Below, piece after piece: positions 26,253 through 35,290 of a stretch of DNA of 64,000 nt (position 1 is its first letter; the number at the start of each line of letters is the position of its first letter). A program made the position numbers and the translations under genes. Source of the stretch: Embleya hyalina (GTDB taxonomy: Bacteria > Actinomycetota > Actinomycetes > Streptomycetales > Streptomycetaceae); contig NZ_BIFH01000022.1 in NCBI RefSeq assembly GCF_003967355.1, forward strand, positions 1 through 64,000. The letters run 5' to 3'. The notes under the pieces are model-generated. The model made no database searches. It was not told the DNA's origin and worked only from the letters and a program-made list of their open reading frames with translations.

Positions 26253-28589
26253 TCAGCGATCCCAGTCGATGTGTGGCGCGATCACGGCCAGGTCCTGGCC
26301 GAATCCGACGACGAGGCGGCCATCGGAGGTGGGCGCCAGGCTGGTCACGGCATCGGGCAGGTCCAGGCGGGCGAGTTGACGCTCGCGGTCGAGATCCCAC
26401 AGGCGCACTGTCCCGTCCTCGCCGCCCGTGGCGACGACCGGGCGCGCCACCCCGCGCAGGGTCGCGGCGGCGCGGACGGGCGCGGTGTGGCCCGTAAGGG
26501 CGGCGCGCACGCGTTTGCCTATGGACAGGGACCAGACGCAGACCAGGCGGTCGTCGCCCGCGGTCACCGCGACGGGGCCGGCGTCGAGATCGGTGAACGC
26601 GATGGCGCGTACGTTCCCGCGGTGGCCGGAGTCCGGTTCGCACACGCGCCGTCCGCTGGACGCCCACCACACGTGGAGTGGACCGGAGCCTGGGCCCTGG
26701 CGGGCAAAGACAACCACCGGACGGTCTCGGACGACTCCGATCGCCGCGGCGGTGATCCGCTTTGAGAAACCCCCGCGCCCCATGGTCACACCACACATCG
26801 CCCCGTCGTCGAGATACCAGACACGACCCTCGTTGAAATCTCCACCAACGACCGCAATCGGCCGATCTTTCAAGTAGCCCGTGGCTATCGCGGAAACCGA
26901 CCCTCTGAGGCGGGGGCGTTGGTGAACGCCGTCGCGATCGGTGTGCCGTCCGACACACGCAGCAGCCTCGGCTTCTTGGCGGCATCGACGACGGCAACCG
27001 CTTCCCCGGCAATTCGAGTCAGGTCGAGTCGCGTCGCTCCTTCGCCGCGTAGCTCGACGGGCGGTCGCACCGGGGTCCCTTCGGCGAGGTCGGTAACGCA
27101 CAGGTAACTGGTGCCGAGTCTGTGACCGGCCATACGCTCATGGTCCGCGTGCTCGCTGACGATGCTGCTTACTCCCTTCGATTCATCGACGCTCAAGGCA
27201 GTGAGCGTGCCGGGAAGTACACGCGGGCCCACGGCCTCCCTCCCCTCGCACGCGGCCGCCAGATCCCATGCCCACACTTTGGCGTAGGTGGTGGCGACCA
27301 CGACCGGGCCGATGCCCGCATCGACCACCGTCACCAAGCCCGGGTCGGCTTTTCCGACCGGCAACGGATCACACAGGGGGTCCCCGGTGGCCGGGTCCAG
27401 GACATGGCACGCGCCCGATCCACCGGCGATGACAACGGGACGCCCCGCCGGCTCGGCAACCGCCACCGCTTGAGGCCCCAGCCCGAGCCTGGAGTCCGGT
27501 AGCAGTTGCCGAACCGGTTCGCCGGTGTCCAGATCGTGGAGTACGAGCCCAGCGTTCGTGCCGTCGGTGATCACCGAGGGGCGGCCGTCGAGCGTGAACG
27601 TGACCAGATTGTTGCGATAGTGGACCGCGACCTGCAGCGGTTCGCGCACCTCCCGACCCTCCACGGGATCCCACACTCGAACAACGCCACTGCGGTCTCC
27701 GGTAACCGCCACAATGCGACCGTCCAGCATGGCGGTCGCCACATTCTCCACAGGGTCGGTGTGCTTCTCGAACGGCGGCCCGAGCGGGTGTCCGCCAACC
27801 AGGTCCCACGCTTGCAACCTGCCGTTATCACGGCCCCCGGATATCGCGATCGCGCGGCCGTTCAGGACCGCTGTCGCCAGTCCACGGCCCCCGGTTGACG
27901 GCGACCCTTCGGCATGTCGATGGGCAGTCCGGTCACACAGTCGATACGCCATGGGGTTGGCAAGCTCAAGCCGTCGACGACGCTGGTCCCGCTGACCACG
28001 AACGATGATTGACCATCTATTTCCACGTATTCCAGTGCTTCGACGTCCTGTGGCATGGCAAGGCGACGGACGGTCTCACCGGTCAATACATCCCACGTGC
28101 GTGCTCTATTCCCGACGGACCAAACGGCTGTCACCACCGCACGCCCGTCGACCACACCCGCGACCAGCGCAGCGGCCGACCAGGCGTGACCCCACTCGTC
28201 GCGATCCATCTCGGCGCTCCACAACACCGCACCGTCCAATCGGGCACCTGTTGCCCAGGAGACCCGAAACGGCGTCGATTTCCCTTCCTCATCGGGACTT
28301 CGGCAAACCGATCGCTCAACGATCCCGCCCCCCAGCGAGCCGCGTCCACGGCCAGGACCGCGCGGCGCACGGCGGGCTCAGCCGTGCGATGCAGCCTTGA
28401 CGAGGTTCGATAGACGGCGGCGGACAGTCGTGCGACGTCCCCCTCGGCCTGTTGTGACAACGTGAGAACCCGGTCCGGATCCGCGTGCACAAGAAAATGG
28501 GGATCGGTCAAGAGCTCATCCGGGTGGGTCGATTGACCCTCCGTCCGAGGACCTGTGGGAGTCGTGTGCGCGATGCCTTCGGAATTCAC
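26253..28589 (-). pseudogene. WD40-repeat protein gene with three frameshifts
   Basis: Four consecutive minus-strand segments in changing frames make one ~780-residue protein: 28589 to about 28240 (helical N-terminal region, FLVHADPDRVLTL and VYRTSSRLHRTAEPAVRRA), about 28240-27900, about 27900-26900 and about 26900-26253. The later segments hold repeats of the form ...VVAVTGDRSGVVRVWDPVEG..., GRLQAWDLVGGHPLG and GGEDGTVRLWDL, i.e. WD40 blades of a beta-propeller. Intact relatives in actinomycetes follow an NTPase or helical N-terminal module. Three frameshifts without internal stops elsewhere suggest recent inactivation or sequencing error. The GTG at 28589 is the likely start. Confidence 0.8.
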
Positions 28590-29127
28590 GTGCCGAAGCT
28601 AGCACTTGCGGCCCTCACCTCCGCTCATCGTTCTCGCGGACGCCTTTCTCGTTCGGCGCGTTTTTCCTATCCACAATCCAACACCCCGGGAAGCACTGGA
28701 TGCCTCGGTCGAGTTGCGCGGCCTCATGCACCGACCCGAGCAGGGCACGTAATTCCCGGTGCGCTTCATGATGAACGCGCCCACCGAGTTCGACGTCCCG
28801 GACAACTGCGCCTTCGAACCGAAATGGATACTGTCGCCGAATGCGGACCAAATTGCCGAGGATCCGGCACGGTTGCCCAGGTCACCCGAAGAAGTCCCGG
28901 ACCGGATGCGCGAGAATATCGGCCTCGACGCGGCCGAACCGGTTGCCGAAACGCTCGACTTGATACAACAGCCGGATTTTCGGCCGCACGATCGCCGACC
29001 CGGTCGTATCACCACATCATCGCCGAAAGCGCTCCGGCTGCATGAGTCGACGATCCAAAGGAACCGCTCCTCCTCGGGCATCCTCGGGCCCGGCCCGCGG
29101 AGCAGGTCTCGTCCCTCGGTTGGGCGC
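28590..29127. other. Gap with unidentified coding traces
   Basis: About 540 bp. On the minus strand one frame reads LLYQVERFGNRFGRVEADIL and then a stop near 28878; downstream in the same frame, RFEGAVVRDVELGGRVHHEA leads to a stop near 28615. These look like pieces of real protein but no family is recognised. They may be the tail of a degraded gene. Confidence 0.35.
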
Positions 29128-30039
29128 TCAGGCGATGGAGATGACGACCTTCCCTCTGCCGTGCCCGGCACCGACGTCCCGGTGTGCGGCGGCGGCATCG
29201 GCCAACGGGTAGCGGGCACGCACGTGTACGGTCAGATCGCCGCGTTCGTAGAGGGCGAGCATCTCGGACATGCCCTCGGCGCTGCGCACACCGGTCCAGT
29301 CCTGGATACCCAGCGCGGCGATCTCGTCGGAGTAAACCATGGTCACCACTCGGGTCCGGTCGTGGACGACGTCCAGGGACGCGCGCAGGCCGTCCGGCTC
29401 GAAGCCCAGAGCCGTGTCGAATCCCTCGGGGACCACCGCACGCAGTCGGTCCGCCAGGCCGGGTCCGTAGGCGACCGGGACGGCACCGAGTGCCCTGACG
29501 TAGTCGTGGTTCGCCTCGCTCGCGGTGCCGACGACCTTGGCCGCGCCCTTGGCGCGGGCAAGTTGCACCGCCATGGTTCCCAGTCCCCCGGAGGCCCCGT
29601 TGATCAGGACCACATCCCCGCTTGTCACCCGCATCTCGGCGAAGGCGTTGCGAGCCCCCTGGGCGGAACCGGAGAAGCAGCCGGCGGTCTCCCACGACAT
29701 GCCGCCTGGTTTGCGCGCGACCTGATCCGCGGCGACGACCAGGCTCTCGGCATAGGCGCCCAGGGTGCAGAACCCCAGAACCGAATCCCCGACCGCGAAT
29801 CCGGTGACGCCCGGCCCGATGCGGTCGATCGTGCCGGCGAACTCGTTGCCCGGGACGATCGGGAAGTCTCCGGTCAGCGTGCGGGGAAAGACACCGGTGC
29901 GGACCCCGCAGTCGAAGGGTTGCACGCCCGCGATCCGAGGGCGCACACGTACCTGGCCCGGGCCCACCCGAGGGTCAGGAAGCTCCACACTGCGCAGGAC
30001 CTCGGGTGGGCCGTACTCGGTCAGGGCTGCGGCTCTCAT
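29128..30039 (-). CDS. Zinc-independent MDR (quinone oxidoreductase-like) enzyme
   Basis: A 303-residue medium-chain oxidoreductase. The GroES-like domain (about 1-120) begins MRAAALTEYGPPEVL and includes PIVPGNEFAGTI; the Rossmann domain (about 120-260) carries INGASGGLGTMAVQLARAKG, a G-x-x-G-x-x-G NADPH-binding loop. The zinc-binding Cys/His residues of alcohol dehydrogenases are absent. It should use NADPH to reduce quinones or enones. Its start at 30039 overlaps the TetR stop (ATGA), so it is co-expressed with and probably repressed by that regulator, which suggests a response to a toxic electrophile or drug. Confidence 0.88.
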   Translation of the reverse strand: MRAAALTEYGPPEVLRSVELPDPRVGPGQVRVRPRIAGVQPFDCGVRTGVFPRTLTGDFPIVPGNEFAGTIDRIGPGVTGFAVGDSVLGFCTLGAYAESLVVAADQVARKPGGMSWETAGCFSGSAQGARNAFAEMRVTSGDVVLINGASGGLGTMAVQLARAKGAAKVVGTASEANHDYVRALGAVPVAYGPGLADRLRAVVPEGFDTALGFEPDGLRASLDVVHDRTRVVTMVYSDEIAALGIQDWTGVRSAEGMSEMLALYERGDLTVHVRARYPLADAAAAHRDVGAGHGRGKVVISIA

Positions 30040-30734
30040 CGACTTTCCTCCTCGGTCGCGACGGCGGGACCCGTTCGCGGGTGCGGGTTCCACCGTTCGG
30101 TGAACAGTTCGTATCCGGGTTCGGTCCCGGGCACCGGACCCGCAGGGGTCGCGCGCAGGCCGTCCAGGGCGATGTCGACGATGCGTTCTCGCGCCTGCCG
30201 GGCGGCCTGCATCAGGTCGGCGCGCCCCTGGCGGTTGAGGTGCTCCACGAGCGGAGAGGTCGACAATTGCTCGATGAGCAGCTCGAGGTCCGCCGCGCTC
30301 ACCCCCTCGCGCAGGACCCCGGCGCGGTGGCCGCGTTCGACGAGTACGGCCACCGCGCCGTCGGATTCCTCGGCGAGGGAGTTCATCGCGTCGGTCGTCT
30401 CGATCGTCCCGGCGATCGGCGCGAGCGACCCCGGCCCGGAGTGGATCGACGTCTTCGCGTAATGCCGGATGCCCTCCCATGGATCGTCCATGTCGAGCGC
30501 GATCCGCGCGGCCGCCAGGTACTCGCCCAGCGCGATCTCGCACAGACGCTGGAAGAGTTCCCGTTTGGTTCGGTAGCGCCGGTAGAGGGTTCCCACGCCG
30601 ACCCCGGCGCGCGCCGCGATGGAGGCCACCGAGGCGTGCGCGCCGTCCTCGCCGATCACCTCACGCGCGGCCTTGAGCAGGGCCCGGTCGTTACGGGCCA
30701 CCTCGTCGCTGCGCCACGAACGCGAACTCGTCAT
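30036..30734 (-). CDS. TetR-family repressor
   Basis: A 232-residue repressor. Residues ~14-62 are the HTH: LLKAAREVIGEDGAHASVAS then IAARAGVGVGTLYRRYRTKRELF. The remainder is an all-helical ligand domain of the TetR_C type seen in drug-responsive repressors (LAEESDGAVAVLVERGHRAG). It is the first gene of a two-gene unit with the oxidoreductase. Two inverted repeats upstream (30753-30771 and 30787-30807) are likely operators, the nearer one 19 bp from the start, implying autoregulation. The ligand is unknown. Confidence 0.92.
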   Translation of the reverse strand: MTSSRSWRSDEVARNDRALLKAAREVIGEDGAHASVASIAARAGVGVGTLYRRYRTKRELFQRLCEIALGEYLAAARIALDMDDPWEGIRHYAKTSIHSGPGSLAPIAGTIETTDAMNSLAEESDGAVAVLVERGHRAGVLREGVSAADLELLIEQLSTSPLVEHLNRQGRADLMQAARQARERIVDIALDGLRATPAGPVPGTEPGYELFTERWNPHPRTGPAVATEEESR

Positions 30735-30752
30735 GTGTCCACCCTAACCTTT

Positions 30753-30771
30753 GCGGAGCGATTTGCTCCGC
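30753..30771 (-). promoter_or_regulatory. TetR operator 1
   Basis: GCGGAGC at 30753-30759 is inverted at 30765-30771 (GCTCCGC) with a five-base spacer GATTT. It lies 19 bp upstream of the TetR start, in the promoter region. Confidence 0.75.
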
Positions 30772-30773
30772 AC

Positions 30774-31283
30774 CTATGGTGAAAATCGCGGAGCGAACTG
30801 CTCCGCGCCGCTGGGCGCCGTCGAGCCCGTCCGGATGCCGCCGAGCTCTGGCGTCCCCACCAGAATCCGGTTCTCGGGCAACGGCTGGACGGTGACATGG
30901 GCCGGTTCGAGGCCGGCGAGTTCGACGGACCCCGTCGGCTCGGGCGTGTGCGTCGAGACGCGGACGGTCACCGGCCGTGGCACACGCGGGTCCGGAAGCG
31001 TCGCGCCTCCCGAACGGGTTGTCGCGGACACGAGCACCGGAAGGCCACCGCGCCGTGCCCACAAAGCGACGACATTCCCGTCGGGACCCACGGACACGGC
31101 CACCCGCTCCTCGTCCTGCCGGCCCACGTGGCGCAGGCCTGCGGTGGCCTCGTCGGCGCTGGACTCGCCCACCGGGTCACGAGCGGTTGGCGGGTTCCTG
31201 CAAGCGCCCATCCGGCCTCCGTGCCAGGTTCGGTCATCGGAACTCGCTGGGTCACCATGGAGGCCGGTCACATGACGGAACAC
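30774..31283 (-). pseudogene. N-terminal fragment of an unknown actinobacterial protein
   Basis: The minus strand encodes EERVAVSVGPDGNVVALWA and, further on, VELAGLEPAHVTVQPLPENR followed by ILVG. This resembles the N-terminal half of a family of ~300-residue actinomycete hypothetical proteins in which ...HxxVQPLPxGxxLLVGARCR... leads into a beta-propeller-like second half. Here homology stops after ILVG and the frame ends inside the TetR operator region, so only about 120 residues remain. It looks like a gene cut by the insertion or rearrangement that brought in the TetR/oxidoreductase unit. Confidence 0.5.
30787..30807 (-). promoter_or_regulatory. TetR operator 2
   Basis: CGCGGAGC at 30787-30794 is inverted at 30800-30807 (GCTCCGCG) with a five-base spacer GAACT. 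Its centre is 35 bp from that of operator 1. Both share the core GCGGAGCGA, so they are two copies of one binding site. Confidence 0.75.
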
Positions 31284-32174
31284 TCACCACTTCGCGAAGA
31301 AGACGGGGAGCTCGCACGGAAGCGGCCTCGTGATCGGGTCCTGGTCTACGCGACCGTCCTCTGTACGCTGGTCTCCCTCACGGTCGTTCTGTGGCGGCCA
31401 TGGGAAAACGCGCCCGGAACGGATCGCGGTGGTCCGCGCGTCGAGTGTTCGTCCGGCGACAGGCAATTGGCCGCTTCGCTCTCGCGCGACATCGGCAGGG
31501 CCGTGGAGCGACATCCCGGCCACATCGCCGTGGCGATACACGAGCGCATCGGAAACACGACCTGCACCTACGATTCGGCGCGAAGATTCGATTCCGCCAG
31601 CGTCGTCAAGATAGCCGTTCTCGGTGCGCTTCTGCGCAGAGCCGAGGACGAGGGCCGCGAACTGACCTGGGATGAGCAGGAGTTGGCGGCCCGGATGATC
31701 GAGCAGTCGGACAACGAGGCGACCACCGAGCTCTGGCATCGACTCGGCGTCGCCCGCATATCCGGCTTCCTCGGCATGATCGGCGCCACCACGACCGTCC
31801 CGGATCGGGATGGCGTCTGGGGCCTGACCCAGACCAGCGCCGCCGATCAGATCAAGCTGTTGGCCGTGCTCGCGTACGACAATCCCGTCGTCCACGAAGG
31901 TTCTCGCGCGAAAGCGGCGGAGATGATGAGCCGAGTCACCGAATCACAGCGTTGGGGTGTCACGGCGGGAGCGCACGACAAGGAATCGGCATACCTGAAG
32001 AATGGTTGGCTGCAACGATCGTCGGGATCGTGGCGAGTCCACAGCGTCGGATTCTTCAGGGGAGGACGATCCGAGTATTCGATCGCGGTGTTGACCGAGG
32101 GAAAGCCGACGATGCGGAAGTCCATACAGGCGATCGAGGTTGTTTCCCGCGCTGTCCACGCCGAACTCGCCTGA
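31272..32174 (+). CDS. Membrane-anchored class A beta-lactamase-fold serine hydrolase
   Basis: A 300-residue protein: about 20 polar residues, an N-terminal membrane helix or uncleaved signal (about 22-41, VLVYATVLCTLVSLTVVLW) and an extracytoplasmic catalytic domain. The motifs are S110-V-V-K113, S146-D-N and K243-N-G. It is clearly paralogous to the protein at 12858: both have DGVWGLTQ or EGYWGLTQ around the middle, KNGWLQRS near the K-x-G motif and WRVHS-GFF/VF after it. The start at 31272 has GGAGG eight bases upstream; the ATG at 31257 overlaps that ribosome site. The K-N-G variant in both copies marks a non-canonical subfamily. Confidence 0.85.
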   Translation: MTEHSPLREEDGELARKRPRDRVLVYATVLCTLVSLTVVLWRPWENAPGTDRGGPRVECSSGDRQLAASLSRDIGRAVERHPGHIAVAIHERIGNTTCTYDSARRFDSASVVKIAVLGALLRRAEDEGRELTWDEQELAARMIEQSDNEATTELWHRLGVARISGFLGMIGATTTVPDRDGVWGLTQTSAADQIKLLAVLAYDNPVVHEGSRAKAAEMMSRVTESQRWGVTAGAHDKESAYLKNGWLQRSSGSWRVHSVGFFRGGRSEYSIAVLTEGKPTMRKSIQAIEVVSRAVHAELA

Positions 32175-32340
32175 TCCAGGCTCGGCCGTCACCGGTTCGA
32201 TTCGGCCCGCGCGCCCGGACCCGGGCGGCCTGGTGTCGGCGCCCTGGCGCCTCGCGACCCACGTCGGGTCGCAGCGCCGGCGCCCTGGGCGAACACGTCG
32301 CGCACGGGTCGCCCGACAGACCCCTGCGCCACCACGGTGG

Positions 32341-33036
32341 TCATGAGCCGTAGATCGTCCGACGGATCGAGGTGATGTCGCGCACCAGCGTCTCGAACGG
32401 GGCGACGTTCTGCCTGGCACCGACCGCGAGGAAGCGTGTGTCGTCGGCCCAGGCGCACACGCCTGTCGAGTCGAAGTTCCAACACCGGAACGCCCCGGGC
32501 AGCGGAGACGTCACCCGAACCTCCCCGTCGAGGCCGGAGAGTTCCTCGAGGTAGAGACGGGGTTTGGTCTCTCCGGGCCCGGCGATCGTGATGTAGGCGA
32601 ACCGTCCGGAATCGCGGGTGTCGGTGCCGTAGACCACCGTTCGCATGCCGGAGAGTTCGGGATCGTGCGCCGCGTTCTCCCGGCCCACGAAACGTGCGAC
32701 GTCGCCGTCCGGATCCTGGGGCAGCCTTTGGAGACCGAAGAGCGTGACCGGAAGCTCGGGTTGCGCGAGCGCGGGTGGAGCCGAGGGCCCAGTCGTGGCC
32801 CCAGGACGCGGGGCAGCGGATTCGGACGCGGCAGTGGTCGAGGATGCCTCGCCGGGCGCCTGGGAGGCGACCTCGCTGCGAGCCTCTCCCGCATCGACAA
32901 GCGGATTCCCCCCGCCGGAATCACCACACCCGACCACGCCGAAACCGAGAAGCATCGCCGCCGCTCCCCAGACAACCGGGCGCAGCCGGTGCGCAGTTCT
33001 CCGACGGTGCCCGGGGACAAGTGGTTGCGAGCGCAT
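32341..33036 (-). CDS. Lipoprotein, paralogue of the one at 59739
   Basis: A 231-residue lipoprotein: RRRTAHRLR n-region, hydrophobic core and lipobox GVVGC with the lipidated Cys at 37, followed by GDSGGG. A Ser/Ala/Pro linker (about 45-85) leads to a conserved domain at about 88-231 with PQDPDGDVARFVGREN, LSGMRTVVYGTD, VRVTSPLP and FRCWNFDSTGVCAWADD. The paralogue at 59739 has the same lipobox position and the same blocks. Two cysteines (FRCW and GVCAW) probably form a disulfide. No known domain is recognised. An upstream element shared with three other genes lies at 33098-33113. Confidence 0.85.
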   Translation of the reverse strand: MRSQPLVPGHRRRTAHRLRPVVWGAAAMLLGFGVVGCGDSGGGNPLVDAGEARSEVASQAPGEASSTTAASESAAPRPGATTGPSAPPALAQPELPVTLFGLQRLPQDPDGDVARFVGRENAAHDPELSGMRTVVYGTDTRDSGRFAYITIAGPGETKPRLYLEELSGLDGEVRVTSPLPGAFRCWNFDSTGVCAWADDTRFLAVGARQNVAPFETLVRDITSIRRTIYGS

Positions 33037-33097
33037 CGTGGGAATCCGATCGGGAGGGGACGAGCGCCTCCATCGTTCAGCGCTCATCCCGCGCCGA

Positions 33098-33113
33098 CTT
33101 GGACAAATGCGTC
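33098..33113 (-). promoter_or_regulatory. Shared upstream element, lipoprotein copy 1
   Basis: Read on the minus strand, GACGCATTTGTCCAAG, 61 bp before the lipoprotein ATG. It matches the element before the paralogous lipoprotein (59647-59662) in 15 of 16 bases, and elements before both alpha/beta hydrolase copies. Confidence 0.5.
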
Positions 33114-33224
33114 CGGCGGCCGACCCGGCCCGTCCCACCGTTCGGCTCGACCGTGCACGGCCGTCCGCCCGGCTTCGCTTCGGCACTCACCCACCGCCGG
33201 CGGTTGCGACCTCGAGCAACGACC

Positions 33225-33240
33225 GACGCCTTTGTCCGTG
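33225..33240 (+). promoter_or_regulatory. Shared upstream element, hydrolase fragment
   Basis: GACGCCTTTGTCCGTG, 34 bp before the GTG at 33275. The element before the intact hydrolase lies at exactly the same distance from its GTG. Confidence 0.5.
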
Positions 33241-33274
33241 TCCCCCGCATGCGCAGCCGGGAATCATCCCGTCA

Positions 33275-33645
33275 GTGCATGAGCCGACAGAGCACCAGAA
33301 CCCTTCGCGGGATGAACCGACCGAGGGATCCCACCCGTTTGCCGCCGGCGGTGGACGAACGGGGGTCGTGATGGCCCACGGGTTCGCCGGAACTCCGATC
33401 AGTCTGCGCCCATGGGCCGAGTACCTGGCCGCGGATCATTCCGTGGTACTGCCGCTCCTACCGGGTCACGGAACGCGCTGGGAGGATTTGAAGACCACGC
33501 GTTGGTCGGACTGGTACGGGGCCGTCGAGGCGGCGTTCACCAAGCTGCGCGACAGGTGCGACGAGATGTTCGTGTGCGGCTTCTCGATGGGCGGAGCACT
33601 CGCACTCCATCTGGCGGCCCGACACCTGGGTGCCGTATCCGGCCC
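33275..33645 (+). pseudogene. Alpha/beta hydrolase, 3'-truncated
   Basis: The first ~123 residues of a carboxylesterase/monoacylglycerol-lipase-type hydrolase: GVVMAHGFAGTPISLRPWAE carries the oxyanion HGFAGT motif, GHGTRWEDLKTTRWSDWY the lid-side motif, and GFSMGGAL the nucleophile Ser. It matches the intact paralogue at 61392-62204 until about AVSG, where the sequence switches abruptly to the reverse of an AfsR/LuxR-type gene. The catalytic Asp and His are lost, so it cannot be active. The GTG at 33275 corresponds to the conserved V-H-D/E start of the intact copy. Confidence 0.85.
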
Positions 33646-35007
33646 GGCGTCGGCCGGTTCGACCGCCTCGTGCAGCATCGGTTGTCCAAGCTGGGGATCG
33701 GTGATCGCCGTGGCCTTGGCGAGCCGGAGCAGCGCGTGCGAGCGGGCCCGCTTGTCCCCGATCAGGTCGGCGATCTCGATCGCCTCGATCGCGGCGGCGT
33801 GGGCGGCGGCGGGGTCCCCCGCCCAGAAGGTGAGGGTGGCCTGTACCGCGAGGGTCATCGCGCGCGCGGGGTGCGCGGTACGGGGTACGGGGTACGGGGT
33901 ACGGGGTACGGGGTACGGGGTACGGGGTACGGGGTACGGGGTACGGGGTACGGCGGCGAGGGTCCTTCGGGTTGCCTCGATACCCTCGTCCAGCGAACCC
34001 CGGGTGCGCCGGTGCGAGCCGAGGGCGGCCGTGATGCGAAGCGCGTCGGTCGAGCCCCGGCGGCACGCCTCGGCCAACGCCGCCCGCAAATTGGGCATCT
34101 CCGCGTCGAACAGGTGGTGTTTCCTCGGGCGCAGTGCCCATAGGCGGACATCGGCGTGTTCGGCGAAGCGCACGAAGTACGCGAGATGACGCGCGGCGGT
34201 GGATGCCGCGGTGGACTCTCCCGGTCGCGCGGGAACCGGCTTCGCCGCCAACAGATCCGCCCCGTATTGCCGCATCGGCAAAAGCAGGCGATATCGGTCG
34301 CCCGAGGGTGGTGCGGACCGCACGACCAAGGACTTCTCGACCAGCGCCGTCAACGTGTCGAGCACCTGATCGGCAGTCAGATGTCCGTCGACACAAACCA
34401 CTTGCACGGCCTCGGCGGTCCATCCCTCGACGAATACCGACAGCCGTGCGAACAGGCACTTCTCCTGCTCGGAGAGCAGGGCGCAGCTCCAATCGAGCGA
34501 GCGGCGCATGGTCTGGTGGCGGGCCTGGCCCCGCGTCGGGCCTCCACTGAGGATGCGCAGATCCAGGGCGGAGGCGATCTCACCGAGTGTCATCATCCGC
34601 ACCCGGGCCGCGGCGAGTTCGATCGCCAGCGGGAAGCCGTCCAGGGCCTGCGCGATGTGTTCCACCTCGGCCCACATCGAAGCCGAGAATTCGAGGTCAC
34701 CGCGCACGAGGGCGACCCGGTCGACGAACAGGCGGGCCGCGTCCGAGGGCCTCGCCGACTCTCGGCCGCCGACGGCCAAGGGCGGCACCGGCCACACCAG
34801 TTCTCCCGGGGTGCGCAAGGGGACGCGACTGGTTGCCACGACGTGGACTCCGGGACACTCCTCGATCAGGATGCGGGCCACGCGAGAGGCCACGGCCGGG
34901 AGGTGCTCGCAGGTGTCCAGCACCACCAAAGCCGAGCGCTCGCGCAGATGGAAGATCGCTGTCCGCAAGGGGGTCTGACCGGGGTTGACCCCGTCATGGC
35001 CGGGCAC
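33646..35007 (-). pseudogene. AfsR/LuxR-type ATPase regulator, truncated at both ends
   Basis: About 450 residues of an NB-ARC/TPR-type regulator. ALVVLDTCEHL is the Walker B strand, VHVVATSRVPLRTPGELVWPVPPL the ARC sensor region, and FPLAIELAAARVRMMTL the GxPLAxxLAAAR motif; TPR-like helices follow (LTFWAGDPAAAHAAAIEAIEIAD). The P-loop and anything before it are missing, and the 3' end runs into the truncated hydrolase at ~33645, where the frame continues as nonsense to 33466. A ten-copy heptanucleotide repeat interrupts the TPR region. The GTG at 35007 is only a formal start. Confidence 0.8.
33881..33950. repeat. Ten perfect CGGGGTA heptanucleotide repeats
   Basis: Seventy bases made of exactly ten copies of CGGGGTA, preceded by a partial GGTA. 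On the minus strand the repeat is translated as a PVPRTPY heptapeptide (three DNA units per peptide unit). The plus strand presents ten GGGG tracts separated by TAC, a canonical G-quadruplex pattern. Because seven is not a multiple of three, any change in copy number other than by three would shift the frame. Confidence 0.95.
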
Positions 35008-35290
35008 GGCGCAGGCTTCGTGGATGTCCCGGTCGCCGTGCTGGGGCGACGGGAGGGGGCTCGCGGAGGTTTCCGGGGATCACCGCCGGTCGGCGGGACG
35101 CGCGATCCGGTTCGCGCGTCGGTCCGAGGCGGGACCAGGATCAGTCGCGCCTTCCCCGAGGCTTTCGAGGTGTGGCCGCTTCGTCCACCGGCCGGCCCCG
35201 GACCGCCGGTGGCCCGGGCCTGTTCGCCCGAGGGGTGCCCCGCGCGCGGGGTTCGCCTTCACGCGGGGTTCGACCTTTCGACATCGTCGA

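Noticed and set aside
28759-30462. A 567-codon plus-strand open frame
   Set aside because: It lies antisense to the clear oxidoreductase and TetR genes and has the composition of a shadow frame.
33881-33950. CRISPR-like repeat array
   Set aside because: The units are 7 bp, contiguous and without spacers; it is a simple tandem repeat.
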